DNA of 64,000 bases from Janthinobacterium sp. 64 (GCF_002813325.1 NZ_PHUG01000001.1:3162001-3226000), one strand, 5' to 3'; positions 18,065 to 30,219 are shown, counted from the first letter of the stretch. Numbers and translations are program-made. The notes: generated from the sequence alone by a model not told the origin.

Positions 18065-19213
18065 ATGCATCTCACCGGTACCCTGCAACAACGCGCCACG
18101 CGCCTGGTCTTTTTTGCCGCCGGCCTCGGCATGGCCGCCTGGGCCCCGCTGGTTCCCTACGCCAAGTCGCGCCTGGGCCTCGATGAAGCCACGCTCGGCA
18201 TTTTGCTGTTGTGCCTGGGCGCCGGTTCGCTGTGCGCGATGCCGTTTACGGGCATGCTCACGGCACGCTTCGGCTGCCGCAAGGTCATCGTCTGCGCCGG
18301 CCTGCTGCTGACCGCCATCCTGCCCGGCCTGGCGCTGGCCGCCACGCCGCTGCAACTGGGCCTGGTGCTGCTGGTGTTCGGCGCGGCCATGGGCACGTTT
18401 GACGTGGCCATCAACATCCAGGCCGTGATCATCGAAAAGGCCAACGGCGGCGCCATGATGTCAGGCTTTCATGCCTTGTTCAGCGTGGGCGGCTTTGCCG
18501 GTGCAGCCTGCATGGCCCTGCTGCTGTGGCTGGGCCTGACGCCGGCCTGGTCCTGCGTGGTGGTGATGCTGCTGCTGTGCGGCGTGCTGGGCGCGGCGCA
18601 AGGCCATCTGCTGCCGACCGCGTCCGCAACCGGCGAAAAGACGCCGCTGTTCGTCATGCCGCATGGCGCCGTCATTTTCATCGGCTTGCTGTGCTTTATC
18701 GTCTTCCTGGCCGAAGGCGCCATCCTCGACTGGAGCGCCCTGTTCCTCACCACCACGCGCGGCGTGGCAGAAGCCAAGGGCGGCCTCGGCTATGCCGCCT
18801 TCGCCATCGCCATGACGCTGGGCCGCTTCACGGGCGACAAGGTGGTCAGCCGCTTTGGCGGCAAGCGCGTGCTTACTTTCGGAGGCTTGTGCGCGGCCAG
18901 CGGCTTTTTCCTGGCCGTATTGGCGCCGCATGCGAGCCTGGCCATGGCAGGCTTCGTGCTGATCGGCCTGGGTGCGGCGAACATCGTGCCCATCCTGTTT
19001 ACGGCGGCGGGCAACCAGCGCGCCATGCCGGCCAGCCTTGCCGTGGCGGCCATCACCACCATCGGCTATGCAGGCATCCTGGCCGGCCCGGCCGTGATCG
19101 GTTTCATCGCCCACGCCACCAGCCTCAATATCGCCTTCGCCATGCTGGGCGCCGCCCTGCTGCTGGTGGCGGCCAGCGCGCGCCTGGTGGCGCCGGCAAA
19201 ACAGGCTTCCTGA
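18065..19213 (+). CDS. Major facilitator superfamily transporter (YbjJ-like)
   Basis: A 382-residue MFS protein with about twelve transmembrane segments. It has the conserved loop motif after helix 2 (GMLTARFGCRKVIV) and a second copy in the C-terminal half (GDKVVSRFGGKRVLT). It resembles the YbjJ/fucose-permease-like subgroup in length and in the QAVIIEKANGGAMMSGFHALFS-type helix 4-5 region. It follows the DeoR gene closely, so it is likely a sugar or sugar-derivative transporter under that regulator. Confidence 0.88.
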   Translation: MHLTGTLQQRATRLVFFAAGLGMAAWAPLVPYAKSRLGLDEATLGILLLCLGAGSLCAMPFTGMLTARFGCRKVIVCAGLLLTAILPGLALAATPLQLGLVLLVFGAAMGTFDVAINIQAVIIEKANGGAMMSGFHALFSVGGFAGAACMALLLWLGLTPAWSCVVVMLLLCGVLGAAQGHLLPTASATGEKTPLFVMPHGAVIFIGLLCFIVFLAEGAILDWSALFLTTTRGVAEAKGGLGYAAFAIAMTLGRFTGDKVVSRFGGKRVLTFGGLCAASGFFLAVLAPHASLAMAGFVLIGLGAANIVPILFTAAGNQRAMPASLAVAAITTIGYAGILAGPAVIGFIAHATSLNIAFAMLGAALLLVAASARLVAPAKQAS

Positions 19214-19381
19214 TCGTCCCCTCCGCCTGTCGGTCGGCGCTAAAAAAGCACCGTCCGACAGCGCCCAAATAAGGTCGGCAAGGCTCTGTCGTGGTAAGCT
19301 TCGACCCCGCGCACCTTGCTGGCGCCACGCGCTCACCCCATCCTGCCACTTATACCCGTACTTATACTCTTTTATACATCT

Positions 19382-20227
19382 ATGGATCTCATTCTTGCGT
19401 TAAAAGCCATCATCATGGGGCTGGTCGAAGGTTTTACCGAATTCTTGCCGATTTCGTCCACGGGACATCTGATCCTGGCCGGCAGCCTGCTCGACTTTAC
19501 CAAGGATGTCTCGAAAGAAGTCATGGATGTCTTCGAAATCGCCATCCAGGCCGGCGCCATCCTGGCCGTGTGCTGGGAATACCGCCAGCGCATCGGCAGT
19601 GTGCTGTCCACCTTCAGCACCGAGGTCAAATCGCGCAAGTTCGTGCTGAACGTGGCCATCGCCTTCATCCCGCTTGCCGGGATCGGACTGGCGATTGGCA
19701 AGATGATCAAGCATGCACTGTTCAAGCCCGTGCCCGTGGCCATGGCCTTCATCATCGGCGGCATCATCATCCTGCTGGTGGAGCGCCGCGCGCGCATCAA
19801 TCCCGTCACCGTACGCGTCAACTCGGTCGATGAAATGACGCCGCTCGACGCCTTGAAAGTGGGCTGCGCGCAGGCGTTTGCACTGATTCCCGGCACCAGC
19901 CGTTCCGGCTCGACCATCATCGGCGGCATGCTGCTGGGCCTGTCGCGCAAGACGGCTACCGAATTCTCGTTCTTCCTGGCCATCCCGACGTTGCTGGCCG
20001 CCACCGCCTATTCTCTGTACAAAGCGCGCGACATCCTGTCGGCCACCGACGTGCCCCTGTTCGGCCTGGGCACCGTGGCCGCCTTCATCTCCGCCTTCCT
20101 GTGCGTGCGCTGGCTGCTGCGTTACATCAGCTCGCACGACTTCACGTTTTTTGCCTGGTACCGCATTGTGTTCGGCTTGCTGGTCCTGGCCAGCGCCCAC
20201 TACGGCTGGGTTGTTTGGGCAGAATAA
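19382..20227 (+). CDS. uppP: Undecaprenyl-diphosphatase
   Basis: UppP (BacA) dephosphorylates undecaprenyl diphosphate at the membrane, recycling the carrier for peptidoglycan and O-antigen. The 281-residue protein has both signature motifs: [14 protein letters not shown] at about residues 17-30, and [10 protein letters not shown] in the second half with the catalytic Ser/Arg. Several transmembrane helices follow. ATG 19382 ([13 protein letters not shown]) is the standard start. Confidence 0.95.
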   Translation: MDLILALKAIIMGLVEGFTEFLPISSTGHLILAGSLLDFTKDVSKEVMDVFEIAIQAGAILAVCWEYRQRIGSVLSTFSTEVKSRKFVLNVAIAFIPLAGIGLAIGKMIKHALFKPVPVAMAFIIGGIIILLVERRARINPVTVRVNSVDEMTPLDALKVGCAQAFALIPGTSRSGSTIIGGMLLGLSRKTATEFSFFLAIPTLLAATAYSLYKARDILSATDVPLFGLGTVAAFISAFLCVRWLLRYISSHDFTFFAWYRIVFGLLVLASAHYGWVVWAE

Positions 20228-20233
20228 GGCACT

Positions 20234-22056
<1,823 letters not shown>

Positions 22057-22057
<1 letters not shown>

Positions 22058-22521
22058 TGGAAGCACTCTCGCCCGACCTGATCTATCAGGCCGTGAAAAT
22101 CCTCGGCGCCCAGCCCGACGCCGACGACGCGGTGGAAGCGCAAGTCCGTGCCCTGGTGCAGGACGAGCTCACCGTGCGCCGCCTGGCTGACGTGGTACCG
22201 GAAGCCTTCGGCCTGGTGCTGGCGTCGCACCTTCCCGGCGCCGAAAACATGACCTTGCCCGACACCTTCTGCGCCCAGGACGAGGACGAGGAATGGGTGG
22301 AGTTCCCCCTGCGCCGCGAGCCGATCTTTGTCGTCGCCGCGGACATCGCCCAGCATACCTTCCACAACGGCCCGCGCGCGCTGATACAAAACCTGGCCGA
22401 CCGCAGCTCCCTGCTGGCGGCCATCAACAAGGCCCTGAACGCGGGCGGCTCGCTCGACGGCACGACGCTGGGCCCGCCGTCCTTCTTTGGCCTGCCGGCA
22501 TCTCTGTACCAGGCGGCATAA
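22057..22521 (+). CDS. Conserved hypothetical protein coupled to recQ
   Basis: A 154-residue soluble protein (MEALSPDLIYQAVK). Its ATG overlaps the recQ stop (TGATG), so it is translationally coupled to recQ. No signal peptide or membrane segment is visible; the middle is acidic (CAQDEDEEWVEFPLR). I do not recognise a domain, and a role connected with RecQ is only suggested by the coupling. Confidence 0.7.
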
Positions 22522-22525
22522 TAAA

Positions 22526-22549
22526 AAACGGCGCCCACGGGCGCCGTTT
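22526..22549. terminator. Bidirectional terminator
   Basis: CGGCGCCC pairs with GGGCGCCG around a two-base loop, with A-run and T-run flanks, between the convergent recQ-linked gene and the M16 peptidase gene. Confidence 0.85.
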
Positions 22550-22555
22550 CAACGA

Positions 22556-25333
22556 TTATCGTGCCAGCGGCACGCCGTCGGCATCGAGTACCGTCACCTC
22601 GCCCCAGCCCAGTTCGCGCACGCCCGCCTCGATCTTGCGCAGGTCGCCGATGACCAGCCACACCAGCTCGTCGGGCCGCACGAACCTGGCGCCGGCACTT
22701 GCCAGCTGCGCTTCGTCGAGCGTCCGCATCCTGGCCGAATAAGCGGACCAGTACGTGTCAGGCAAACCCTGGTTAAGGCTCGTCAATGCCGCCGAATCGA
22801 GTGCTGCCAGGGTTTCAAAACGGCCAGCCAGGCGCGAGTTCATATTGCGCATGATGCTGTTGAACTCTTCGCCCTGCACCGGCCGCTCGCCCGCCACGCC
22901 GCGGATTTCCTTCGCCACTTCCTGCATCGCCTCGCGCGTCTTGTCCGTCTGGACTGGCGCCAGCACCATGAAGGCGCGCTGGCCGCGTGGACGCGTCAGC
23001 ACGCCGCTGGTGCCGTAGCTCCAGTGCTTGTCCAGCCGCAGATTGCGGTTCAGGCGCGAGGTGGCCATGCCGCCGAAGTTCTGCATCAAGGGTTCCATCG
23101 CCAGGTCTTCCGGCTGTCCCGGCGGCAGCGACAGGTGCGCGGCGACAATGGTCGATTGCGGCGCGTCGGGTTTGTCGATCAGGAAGACGCGCTTGCCCGC
23201 CGTGCGGCCCGGTGCGGCCAGCGCCTTGGCCGGCGCGCTACCGCCCTTCCAGCTGCCGAACGACGCTTCCAGTGCCGGCATCAGCTGCGCCAGCGTGGTG
23301 TCGCCTGTGACGATAAGGGTGGCGCTGCCCGGCTTGAACCAGGTGGCGTGCCATTGCGCCACGTCGGCGCGCGTCAGGCCTTGCACGCTGTTGACATCGC
23401 CAGAAGCGGGCCGGCCATAGGCATTCTCCGTGCCATACAGGATAGCCGGCATGATGCGCATGGCCAGGCCGGTCGGCTGGGCCTTTTCCTGGCCGATCTG
23501 CGCCAGCCGGCGCTGCTTCTGCTGCGCGAACAGGTCCTCACCAAAGGCCGGCTGCAGGGCCGCGTCGGCCATCAGCGCCAGCGATGGCGCCAGGTTGCCC
23601 GCCGTCGATTGCAGTCGCAGCAGGGAGAGGTCGTCCAGCGAACTGCTGGACAGGCTGGCGCCCAGCGATTCAAGCGCGTCGGATAGCTGGAAGGTATTGC
23701 GCGTGCGCGTGCCCTTGTCGAGCAAATCCATGGCCAGCGACGCCGTGCCCGCCTTGGCGGCGCTATCCGAGGCGCTGCCCGCGTCGAGTGCCAGGGTCAC
23801 GTTGACGATGGGCGCCGCGTGCCGCTGCAGCAGCACGACCTTCACGCCATTTTTCAGCTGCGCGCGCTCGATGGCGGGAAACGCCACGTCGGGCGGCGTG
23901 CCGAGGGCCGGCAAAAGCTTGCGGTCCAGCGTGGATTTTTCCACCGCCAGCTGCGCGAACGGTTTGACGGTCATGGTGTGGCTGTAGCCATTGAGCCAGG
24001 CCGCGCCGCTGCGCCGGACTTGCTCCGGCGTGGCATTGGCGACCGCTTCCAGCTTGTCCAGATACGCTTCCGGCGTGGCGCCGAACGTCGCGTTCTCCGA
24101 CAGCAGGTTGGCCCGACGGCCGAGACGTTCGTTGCCACGCGCTACTCCCGCCAGTGCGCTCGTCTTGACGCGCGCCAGCTCCGCTGCCGTCGGTCCCTGC
24201 ACCAGCAACTGCTGCAGCACGCTCTCCATCTCGCGCTCGGCATCGGCGGGCGAGACGCCCGGCTTGACCGTCACGATGATATTGAAGGTGCTGCCCAGCT
24301 CTCCTTCGTTGACGCCCGCCTGGACGGATGTCGCCAGGCTTTTGTCGTACACCAGGCGGCGCATCAGGCGCGAACTCTTCGACCCCGCAAGCACATCGGC
24401 CAGCAGCGACAGGCGCGCCACTTCGGGGTCGCTGACCGCCGGCGCATGGTAGCTGCGGTAGATGCGTGCCTGCGGCACGCGGTCTTCCATCTCGCTGCGG
24501 ATATTGCTGTCCAGGCGCGGAATCCAGCTCTGCGTGCGCGGCAGCGGCGGGCCCGGCGGGATGGCGCCGAAATACTGCGTCACCAGCGCCAGAGCGCGCT
24601 CCGGCGTGATGTCGCCGGCCAGCGAAATGACGGCGTTGTTCGGGCCATAATAGGTGCGGTACCACTGCTTGATATCGTCCAGCGAAGCGGCATTCAAATC
24701 GTCCATGCTGCCGATCGTCGACCATGAATACGGGTGCGAATACGGATACATCTGCGCACTGATTTCTTGCCACACGCGGCCGTATGGCTGGTTCTCGCCC
24801 TGGCGCTTTTCATTCTGCACCACGCCGCGCTCGCGTTCGAGCATCTCCTTCGAGATGTAGTTACCCAGGTAACCCATGCGGTCCGATTCCAGGTACAGCG
24901 TACGCTCCAGCGCGGACACCGGCACGTCTTCATAAAAATTGGTGCGGTCGCCATCCGTTGTGCCGTTGCGGTTGCTGGCGCCCAGGTCGTCCATCGCCTC
25001 ACGGAAGCCGTGCGGGTAATTTTCCGACCCGTTGAAGAAGAAGTGCTCGAACAGGTGGGCAAAGCCCGTCTTGCCGCGCTGTTCGTTGCGCGAACCCACG
25101 TGGTACCACAGGTTCACGGCCACCACGGGCACGCTGTGATCCTCATGCACGATCAGGGTCAGGCCGTTCTTGAGCACGAATTTCTGCTGCTTGAGGGCGT
25201 AAGTGCTGCGCTGGAACGGCACCTGGGCGGCCGGCGCCGCTGTCGCGGATGCAGCCGGCGTGGCGGCATGCAGGGGAACGACCATTTGCGCGGCGGCGGA
25301 AAGGGCCAGGGATATCAATAATTTCTGTTTCAT
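22556..25333 (-). CDS. M16-family zinc metallopeptidase, two-domain
   Basis: A 925-residue insulinase-family (M16) peptidase with a signal peptide (MKQKLLISLALSAAAQMVVP), so it acts in the periplasm. The inverted zinc motif HxxEH is at residues 93-97 (HLFEH), with the distal Glu in the ERERGVVQNEKRQ helix. The protein has two M16 halves, and the second lacks a zinc motif, as usual. Normal length for the pqqL/YmxG-like long group. It is monocistronic and converges on the recQ operon. Confidence 0.93.
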   Translation of the reverse strand: MKQKLLISLALSAAAQMVVPLHAATPAASATAAPAAQVPFQRSTYALKQQKFVLKNGLTLIVHEDHSVPVVAVNLWYHVGSRNEQRGKTGFAHLFEHFFFNGSENYPHGFREAMDDLGASNRNGTTDGDRTNFYEDVPVSALERTLYLESDRMGYLGNYISKEMLERERGVVQNEKRQGENQPYGRVWQEISAQMYPYSHPYSWSTIGSMDDLNAASLDDIKQWYRTYYGPNNAVISLAGDITPERALALVTQYFGAIPPGPPLPRTQSWIPRLDSNIRSEMEDRVPQARIYRSYHAPAVSDPEVARLSLLADVLAGSKSSRLMRRLVYDKSLATSVQAGVNEGELGSTFNIIVTVKPGVSPADAEREMESVLQQLLVQGPTAAELARVKTSALAGVARGNERLGRRANLLSENATFGATPEAYLDKLEAVANATPEQVRRSGAAWLNGYSHTMTVKPFAQLAVEKSTLDRKLLPALGTPPDVAFPAIERAQLKNGVKVVLLQRHAAPIVNVTLALDAGSASDSAAKAGTASLAMDLLDKGTRTRNTFQLSDALESLGASLSSSSLDDLSLLRLQSTAGNLAPSLALMADAALQPAFGEDLFAQQKQRRLAQIGQEKAQPTGLAMRIMPAILYGTENAYGRPASGDVNSVQGLTRADVAQWHATWFKPGSATLIVTGDTTLAQLMPALEASFGSWKGGSAPAKALAAPGRTAGKRVFLIDKPDAPQSTIVAAHLSLPPGQPEDLAMEPLMQNFGGMATSRLNRNLRLDKHWSYGTSGVLTRPRGQRAFMVLAPVQTDKTREAMQEVAKEIRGVAGERPVQGEEFNSIMRNMNSRLAGRFETLAALDSAALTSLNQGLPDTYWSAYSARMRTLDEAQLASAGARFVRPDELVWLVIGDLRKIEAGVRELGWGEVTVLDADGVPLAR

Positions 25334-25521
25334 TGCATTCCTGAAAAAAGAAAACTTCGCATGGGAAGATGCGGCGCAGCAGGCACCATGGCTGGCCGCA
25401 GCAGTGAAGTATTCTGCCAGATGTTTTAGATAGCAAAGAATTATTTATTGCATTTTAGAAATCTCGCCCGGCGGGCGCCTGCGCCCTTTGCATTTGCCCA
25501 TAAAGGCGGTACGATCCTGCG

Positions 25522-26499
25522 ATGGAAACCAAATGGCTGGAAGACTTCATCTCGCTCGCTGAAACGCATAATTTCAGCCGTTCCGCGGCCCTGCGCCACG
25601 TCACCCAGCCGGCCTTCTCGCGGCGCATCCAGTCGCTGGAAAACTGGCTCGGCATCGACCTGGTCGACCGCACCTCCTACCCCACGCGCTTGACGCCGGC
25701 CGGCGCCGTGTTCTACGAACAGGCGCTGGAAATGCTGGGACAAATCAATGGCGTGCGCGCCCTGTTGCGCGGCAAGCGCGCGGCCACGCAAACGAGCGTC
25801 GATTTCGCCGTGCCGCATACCCTGTCGCTGACCTTCATGCCGAAGTGGCTGACGGCGCTGGAAGACGGTTTTGCGCCGATCAACAGCCGTTTGATGGCGC
25901 TGAACGTGCACGATGCCGTGCTGCAGCTGGTCGACGGCGGCTGCGATCTGCTGCTGTGCTATCACCATCCGCGCCAGCCGGTGCAGCTGGACCCGGGCCG
26001 CTACGACATGCTGGTGATGGGCCGCGAAACCGTGCGCGCGTATGCGCGCTGCGGCCAGGACAAGGTGCCGGACTTCGTCCTGCCCGGCAGCGCCAAGGAG
26101 CCGCTACCCTTCCTCTCCTACACCAGCAACGCCTACCTGGGCCGCATGGTGGAACTGCTGGTGGCCGACGCCAAGGCACCGCTGTTCCTGGAAACCTGCT
26201 ACGAAACGGACATGGCCGAAGGCCTCAAAATGATGGCGCTGGAAGGGCGCGGCATCGCCTTCCTGCCCGAATCGGCCGTCATGCGCGACGTCAAATACAA
26301 GCACCTTGCACGCGCCGATGGCGGCGCGCCAGGCTGGGAGATCGAGCTGGAAATCCGTTTATACCGCGAACGCCCGTCGGGCCTGCGTCCCGGAAAACCC
26401 ATCGTCGAAAGCCTGTGGCAGTACCTGGTGCAGGCGCAGGATGGCAAGGCGCGCGGCGGCAAGCGCCGCAAACGCGCCAGCGAGACTGCGACATCCTGA
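25522..26499 (+). CDS. LysR-family regulator, HypT-like
   Basis: A 325-residue LysR-type regulator beginning METKWLEDFISLAETHNFSR, very like the N-terminus of E. coli HypT (YjiE), the hypochlorite-responsive regulator; its QPAFSRRIQSLENWLGI recognition helix also fits that subgroup. The C-terminus ends in a basic tail (GGKRRKRASETATS). It is transcribed toward gdhA, 161 bases away. HypT responds to methionine oxidation; whether this protein does is not shown. Confidence 0.88.
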   Translation: METKWLEDFISLAETHNFSRSAALRHVTQPAFSRRIQSLENWLGIDLVDRTSYPTRLTPAGAVFYEQALEMLGQINGVRALLRGKRAATQTSVDFAVPHTLSLTFMPKWLTALEDGFAPINSRLMALNVHDAVLQLVDGGCDLLLCYHHPRQPVQLDPGRYDMLVMGRETVRAYARCGQDKVPDFVLPGSAKEPLPFLSYTSNAYLGRMVELLVADAKAPLFLETCYETDMAEGLKMMALEGRGIAFLPESAVMRDVKYKHLARADGGAPGWEIELEIRLYRERPSGLRPGKPIVESLWQYLVQAQDGKARGGKRRKRASETATS

Positions 26500-26660
26500 C
26501 TGGCAATCCTGGCAATACAACTATGCAATAAATGCATAACCGGATGCGCACAAAGCATTGGCCGGGGCATGAGGCTATCGCCTACGATGCGGTTCCGCTG
26601 CGCGCAGCTGCATTCGGCTGCGCCTCTAACGTATTCGTATTGTCCAGGAGCTTATCAAGC

Positions 26661-27947
26661 ATGACCAGCAAGCACGCACTTCCTTCCTACCTCAATCCTG
26701 AAGACCTGGGCCCATGGGGCGTCTACCTCGAGCAGATCGACCGCGTTACGCCATACCTGGGCAACCTGTCGCGCTGGGTGGAAACGCTGAAGCGTCCTAA
26801 GCGCATCCTGACGGTCGACGTGCCTATCGAGCGCGATGACGGCACCATTGCCCACTACGAAGGCTACCGCGTGCAGCACAATCTGTCGCGCGGCCCGGGC
26901 AAGGGCGGCGTGCGCTTCCACCAGGACGTGACCCTGTCGGAAGTGATGGCCCTGTCGGCCTGGATGACGGTCAAGAATGCAGCGGTCAACGTGCCATACG
27001 GCGGCGCCAAGGGCGGTATCCGCGTCGATCCGAAGACCCTGTCGCGCAATGAACTGCAACGCCTGACCCGCCGCTACACGAGCGAAATCAGCATGATCAT
27101 CGGACCGAACAAGGATATCCCGGCGCCGGACGTCAACACGAATGAACAAGTCATGGCGTGGATGATGGACAGCTACGCCATGATCGGCGGCAATATGTCG
27201 ACCGGCGTGGTGACGGGCAAGCCAATCTCGCTGGGCGGCAGCCTGGGTCGCCGCGATGCGACGGGCCGCGGCGTGTTCGTCGTCGGTTGCGATGCGGCCG
27301 CCAAGGTCGGCATGTCGCTCGAAGGCGCGAAAGTCATCGTGCAAGGTTTCGGTAACGTGGGCGGCGTCGCTGCCCGCATGTTCGCGGAAGCCGGCTCGAA
27401 AATCGTCGCGGTACAAGACCACAAGACCACCGTGGTGCATGCTGGCGGCCTGAACATCCCGCAATTGCTGGCACACGTGGCCGAAGTGGGCAGCGTCGAA
27501 GGCTTCCCGGGCGCCGAGGCATTCGTGCCACGCGAAGATTTCTGGGGCATCGATTGCGACATCCTGATCCCGGCCGCGCTGGAACAGCAGATCACGGCTG
27601 AGCGCGCACAAGTCATCCGCGCCAAGATCATCCTGGAAGGCGCCAATGGCCCGACCCTGCCGGCAGCGGACGATATCCTGACCGACCGCGGCGTACTGAT
27701 CGTGCCGGACGTGCTGGCCAACGCGGGCGGCGTGACCGTCAGCTACTTCGAGTGGGCGCAGAACTTCTCGAGCTTCTTCTGGACCGAAGAAGAAATCAAC
27801 AGCCGCCTGACCCGCATCATGCGCGAAGCGTTCGATTCGGTATGGCAAGTGTCGCAAGAGAAGAAAGTGTCGATGCGTACCGCCACCTTCATCCTGGCGT
27901 GCACGCGTGTTCTGCAAGCGCGCGAAGTGCGCGGCCTCTACCCATAA
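26661..27947 (+). CDS. gdhA: Glutamate dehydrogenase
   Basis: A 428-residue Glu/Leu/Phe/Val dehydrogenase that interconverts glutamate and 2-oxoglutarate. Family segments: [18 protein letters not shown] (substrate/lysine region near 80-95), [13 protein letters not shown] with the catalytic Lys, and the Rossmann motif [12 protein letters not shown] chose ATG 26661 ([17 protein letters not shown]), after AGGAG; the frame is open upstream but that stretch is non-conserved. Length fits the NAD-type hexameric enzymes. It is followed by two strong hairpins. Confidence 0.94.
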   Translation: MTSKHALPSYLNPEDLGPWGVYLEQIDRVTPYLGNLSRWVETLKRPKRILTVDVPIERDDGTIAHYEGYRVQHNLSRGPGKGGVRFHQDVTLSEVMALSAWMTVKNAAVNVPYGGAKGGIRVDPKTLSRNELQRLTRRYTSEISMIIGPNKDIPAPDVNTNEQVMAWMMDSYAMIGGNMSTGVVTGKPISLGGSLGRRDATGRGVFVVGCDAAAKVGMSLEGAKVIVQGFGNVGGVAARMFAEAGSKIVAVQDHKTTVVHAGGLNIPQLLAHVAEVGSVEGFPGAEAFVPREDFWGIDCDILIPAALEQQITAERAQVIRAKIILEGANGPTLPAADDILTDRGVLIVPDVLANAGGVTVSYFEWAQNFSSFFWTEEEINSRLTRIMREAFDSVWQVSQEKKVSMRTATFILACTRVLQAREVRGLYP

Positions 27948-27964
27948 TGGCTGCCTGAGAAAAA

Positions 27965-28040
27965 GCCCAGGGCGTTGTTGCCCGCCCCTCGCCGTACTGG
28001 CGTACTGTCTTCGGGGCGGCGCCTAGCCCTGGGCATTTTT
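27965..28040 (+). terminator. Long hairpin terminator after gdhA (repeat-like)
   Basis: GCCCAGGGC (27965-27973) pairs with GCCCTGGGC (28026-28034), followed by ATTTTT. Inside, CGCCCC pairs with GGGGCG, giving an extended cruciform-like stem. The length and internal symmetry suggest a dispersed repeat element serving as terminator. A third small hairpin (GCGCCAT/ATGGCGC) follows at 28043-28064. Confidence 0.7.
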
Positions 28041-28067
28041 CAGGCGCCATTGGGTTGATGGCGCTCT

Positions 28068-28107
28068 AAAAAAATCCCGCCACACTTGCGTGTGAGCGGG
28101 ATTTTTT
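28068..28107. terminator. Bidirectional terminator between gdhA and galE
   Basis: ATCCCGC pairs with GCGGGAT around a CACAC/GTGTG inner stem, flanked by A7 on the left and T6 on the right. It can stop both gdhA (plus) and galE (minus). Confidence 0.88.
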
Positions 28108-28125
28108 ATGGGCGTCGGATTTGCG

Positions 28126-29145
28126 TCAGGCTGAATAACCTTGCGGGTTCTGGTGCTGCCAGCGCCAGTGGTCGCGGCACATGTCGTCGATGTTTTTCTG
28201 CGCTTGCCAGCCCAGCAATTGCTTCGCCTTGTCGGCCGAGGCGTAGCAGCTGGCGATGTCGCCGGGGCGGCGCGGCACGATCTCGTAGGGGACTTTGCGG
28301 CCGCTGGCAGCCTCGAAGGCGCGCACGGTGTCGAGCACGCTGTAGCCGTGGCCCGTGCCCAGGTTGACGGTGAAGCCGCCCTCGGTGGAAAACAGGCGGT
28401 TCAGCGCGGCCACGTGGCCCAGCGCCAGGTCGACCACGTGGATGTAGTCGCGCACGCCCGTGCCATCGGGGGTATCGTAGTCGTTACCGAAGACGGCCAG
28501 GCGCTCGCGGCGGCCCACGGCCACCTGGGCGATGAAGGGCATCAGATTGTTCGGGATGCCGGCCGGATCTTCACCGATCAAGCCGCTGGCATGCGCCCCG
28601 ACCGGATTAAAGTAGCGCAGCACGCCGACTTGCCACTGGGCGTCGGCATGCACGAGATCGGCCAGGATCTCTTCGACCATCAGCTTCGAGCGGCCGTACG
28701 GGTTGGTCACGGACAGGCGCGACGTTTCCAGGATCGGCAAGGCTTCCGGGTCGCCGTACACGGTGGCCGACGAGCTGAACACAAAACGCTTCACATTCGC
28801 CGCCGCCAGCACTTCCAGCAGCGCCACGGTGCCCGATACATTGTTATCCATATACATCAGTGGCTGCGCCACGGATTCGCCCACAGCCTTCAAGCCCGCG
28901 AAATGGATGACCGCATCGATGGCGTGCTCGCGCAAGATGGCGGCCATGGCGGTGCGGTCGCGCACGTCAGCCTCATAGAAAGGCACGCTTTTGCCGGCAA
29001 TGCGCTCCACGCGCGCCATCGCTTCGCGCGCGCTATTGCACAGATTATCCACCGCGACCACATCAAAGCCGGCAGCGAGCAATTCGACGCACGTATGCGA
29101 GCCGATGAAACCGGATGCGCCGGTGACGAGTATTTTCTTGGACAT
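28126..29145 (-). CDS. galE: UDP-glucose 4-epimerase
   Basis: GalE interconverts UDP-glucose and UDP-galactose, feeding surface polysaccharide synthesis. The 339-residue SDR protein has the NAD motif GASGFIGSH near the N-terminus, catalytic Ser in FSSSATVYG, and YxxxK in NPYGRSKLMVE. I chose ATG 29145 (MSKKILVTG). It is separated from the polysaccharide locus by the mobile patch at 30-36 kb, so linkage is loose. Confidence 0.95.
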   Translation of the reverse strand: MSKKILVTGASGFIGSHTCVELLAAGFDVVAVDNLCNSAREAMARVERIAGKSVPFYEADVRDRTAMAAILREHAIDAVIHFAGLKAVGESVAQPLMYMDNNVSGTVALLEVLAAANVKRFVFSSSATVYGDPEALPILETSRLSVTNPYGRSKLMVEEILADLVHADAQWQVGVLRYFNPVGAHASGLIGEDPAGIPNNLMPFIAQVAVGRRERLAVFGNDYDTPDGTGVRDYIHVVDLALGHVAALNRLFSTEGGFTVNLGTGHGYSVLDTVRAFEAASGRKVPYEIVPRRPGDIASCYASADKAKQLLGWQAQKNIDDMCRDHWRWQHQNPQGYSA

Positions 29146-29224
29146 AATATCAATCAATACAAAAAGATAAGGCTAGCGTAATTCCCCCGCCGTGCCTAGA
29201 GCGCACGCTGGCGCGCATGAAAAA

Positions 29225-29256
29225 AAGCCTGCGGCGTCGCCGCGGCAGGCTTGTTT
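29225..29256 (-). terminator. Terminator of trmB
   Basis: AAGCCTGC (29225-29232) pairs with GCAGGCTT (29245-29252) around an inner GC stem; on the minus strand it ends in a T-run opposite A 29221-29226. Confidence 0.75.
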
Positions 29257-29291
29257 TCGTGCAAACGGTACCGGCGGGCAAACCGCCAGGT

Positions 29292-30011
29292 TTAGTTCTT
29301 GATGAAGACCAGATCCCACACGCCATGGCCCAGTTTCAAGCCACGGTTTTCAAACTTGGTCAGCGGACGATACGCCGGCTGCGGCGCATAGCCATCGGCG
29401 CTATTGTGCAACTGCGGCTCGGCGCCCAGCACCTCGAGCATTTGCACTGCGTAATCTTCCCAATCGGTAGCGCAATGCAGATAGCCGCCCGGCGCCAGGC
29501 GATCGGTCAATTGCTTGACGAATGGCGACTGGATCAGGCGGCGCTTGTTGTGGCGCGCCTTGTGCCATGGATCGGGGAAAAACACGTGGATGCCGGCCAG
29601 CGAATTGGCAGGAATCATGTGCGTGAGCACTTCGACGGCGTCGTGCTGCAGCAGGCGCAGATTCGTCAGCGACTCTTCGCCGATCAGTTTCAACAGACTG
29701 CCGACACCGGGCGTATGCACTTCGACACCGATAAAATCCTTCTCCGGCATGGCCTTGGCGATATGCGCCGTCGTCGCCCCCATGCCAAAACCGATTTCCA
29801 GGATGACCGGCGCCTTGCGGCCGAACACCTGTTCGACGTCCAGCGGTTCCTTGGCGAAAGGCAACAGGAACTGCGGCCCCAAGGTCTCAAGCGCGCGCGC
29901 CTGCGCGACGGACAGCCGTCCCGCGCGGGTCACGAAGCTGCGGATGCGGTGTTCGGTCGGATCGTACATCATCGGCCGCGCCGGGCCGTTTGCTGGGGTA
30001 TCAGAAGACAT
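29292..30011 (-). CDS. trmB: tRNA (guanine-N7)-methyltransferase
   Basis: TrmB methylates G46 of tRNAs. The 239-residue protein has the SAM motif [12 protein letters not shown], the family motif [15 protein letters not shown], and the C-terminal TKFENRG segment. I chose ATG 30011 ([13 protein letters not shown]); the open frame continues upstream only by reading through the tRNA fragment at 30065. The upstream region was remodelled by the insertion at the tRNA 3' end, so its promoter may be partly imported. Confidence 0.94.
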   Translation of the reverse strand: MSSDTPANGPARPMMYDPTEHRIRSFVTRAGRLSVAQARALETLGPQFLLPFAKEPLDVEQVFGRKAPVILEIGFGMGATTAHIAKAMPEKDFIGVEVHTPGVGSLLKLIGEESLTNLRLLQHDAVEVLTHMIPANSLAGIHVFFPDPWHKARHNKRRLIQSPFVKQLTDRLAPGGYLHCATDWEDYAVQMLEVLGAEPQLHNSADGYAPQPAYRPLTKFENRGLKLGHGVWDLVFIKN

Positions 30012-30064
30012 GGGAATGAAGAAATAAGTGGCCGCGCCGTATAAAAACAGGCGCCAGCGAAAAA

Positions 30065-30096
30065 TGGAGCGGGTGAAGGGAATCGAACCCTCGTCG
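30065..30096 (-). repeat. Truncated tRNA-Gly 3' end (att-like direct repeat)
   Basis: 32 bases identical to the 3' end of the tRNA-Gly(CCC) genes at 32995 and 34805 (from CGACGAGGG through the T-arm and acceptor strand to CCA). Immediately upstream a looser match, CTTCCCAGC against CTTCCCAAGC, continues to about 30105. No 5' half is present, so it is not a tRNA. A 3'-end copy of this kind at a distance from the tRNA is the usual scar of integration at a tRNA gene. Confidence 0.85.
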
Positions 30097-30219
30097 CTGG
30101 GAAGCTCGACAAGAAATTCAACAGCCATGCGGGCTTGCGGCCCGTTCTCAATCCGCAAAAGTGGCATTATAGCAGTGGCGTAAATTAGCATCCATGCAGG
30201 GATTACCTTACAAGCCTGC

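Noticed and set aside
30065..30105. A possible third tRNA-Gly gene
   Set aside because: Only the 3' part is present; there is no 5' acceptor strand or D-arm.
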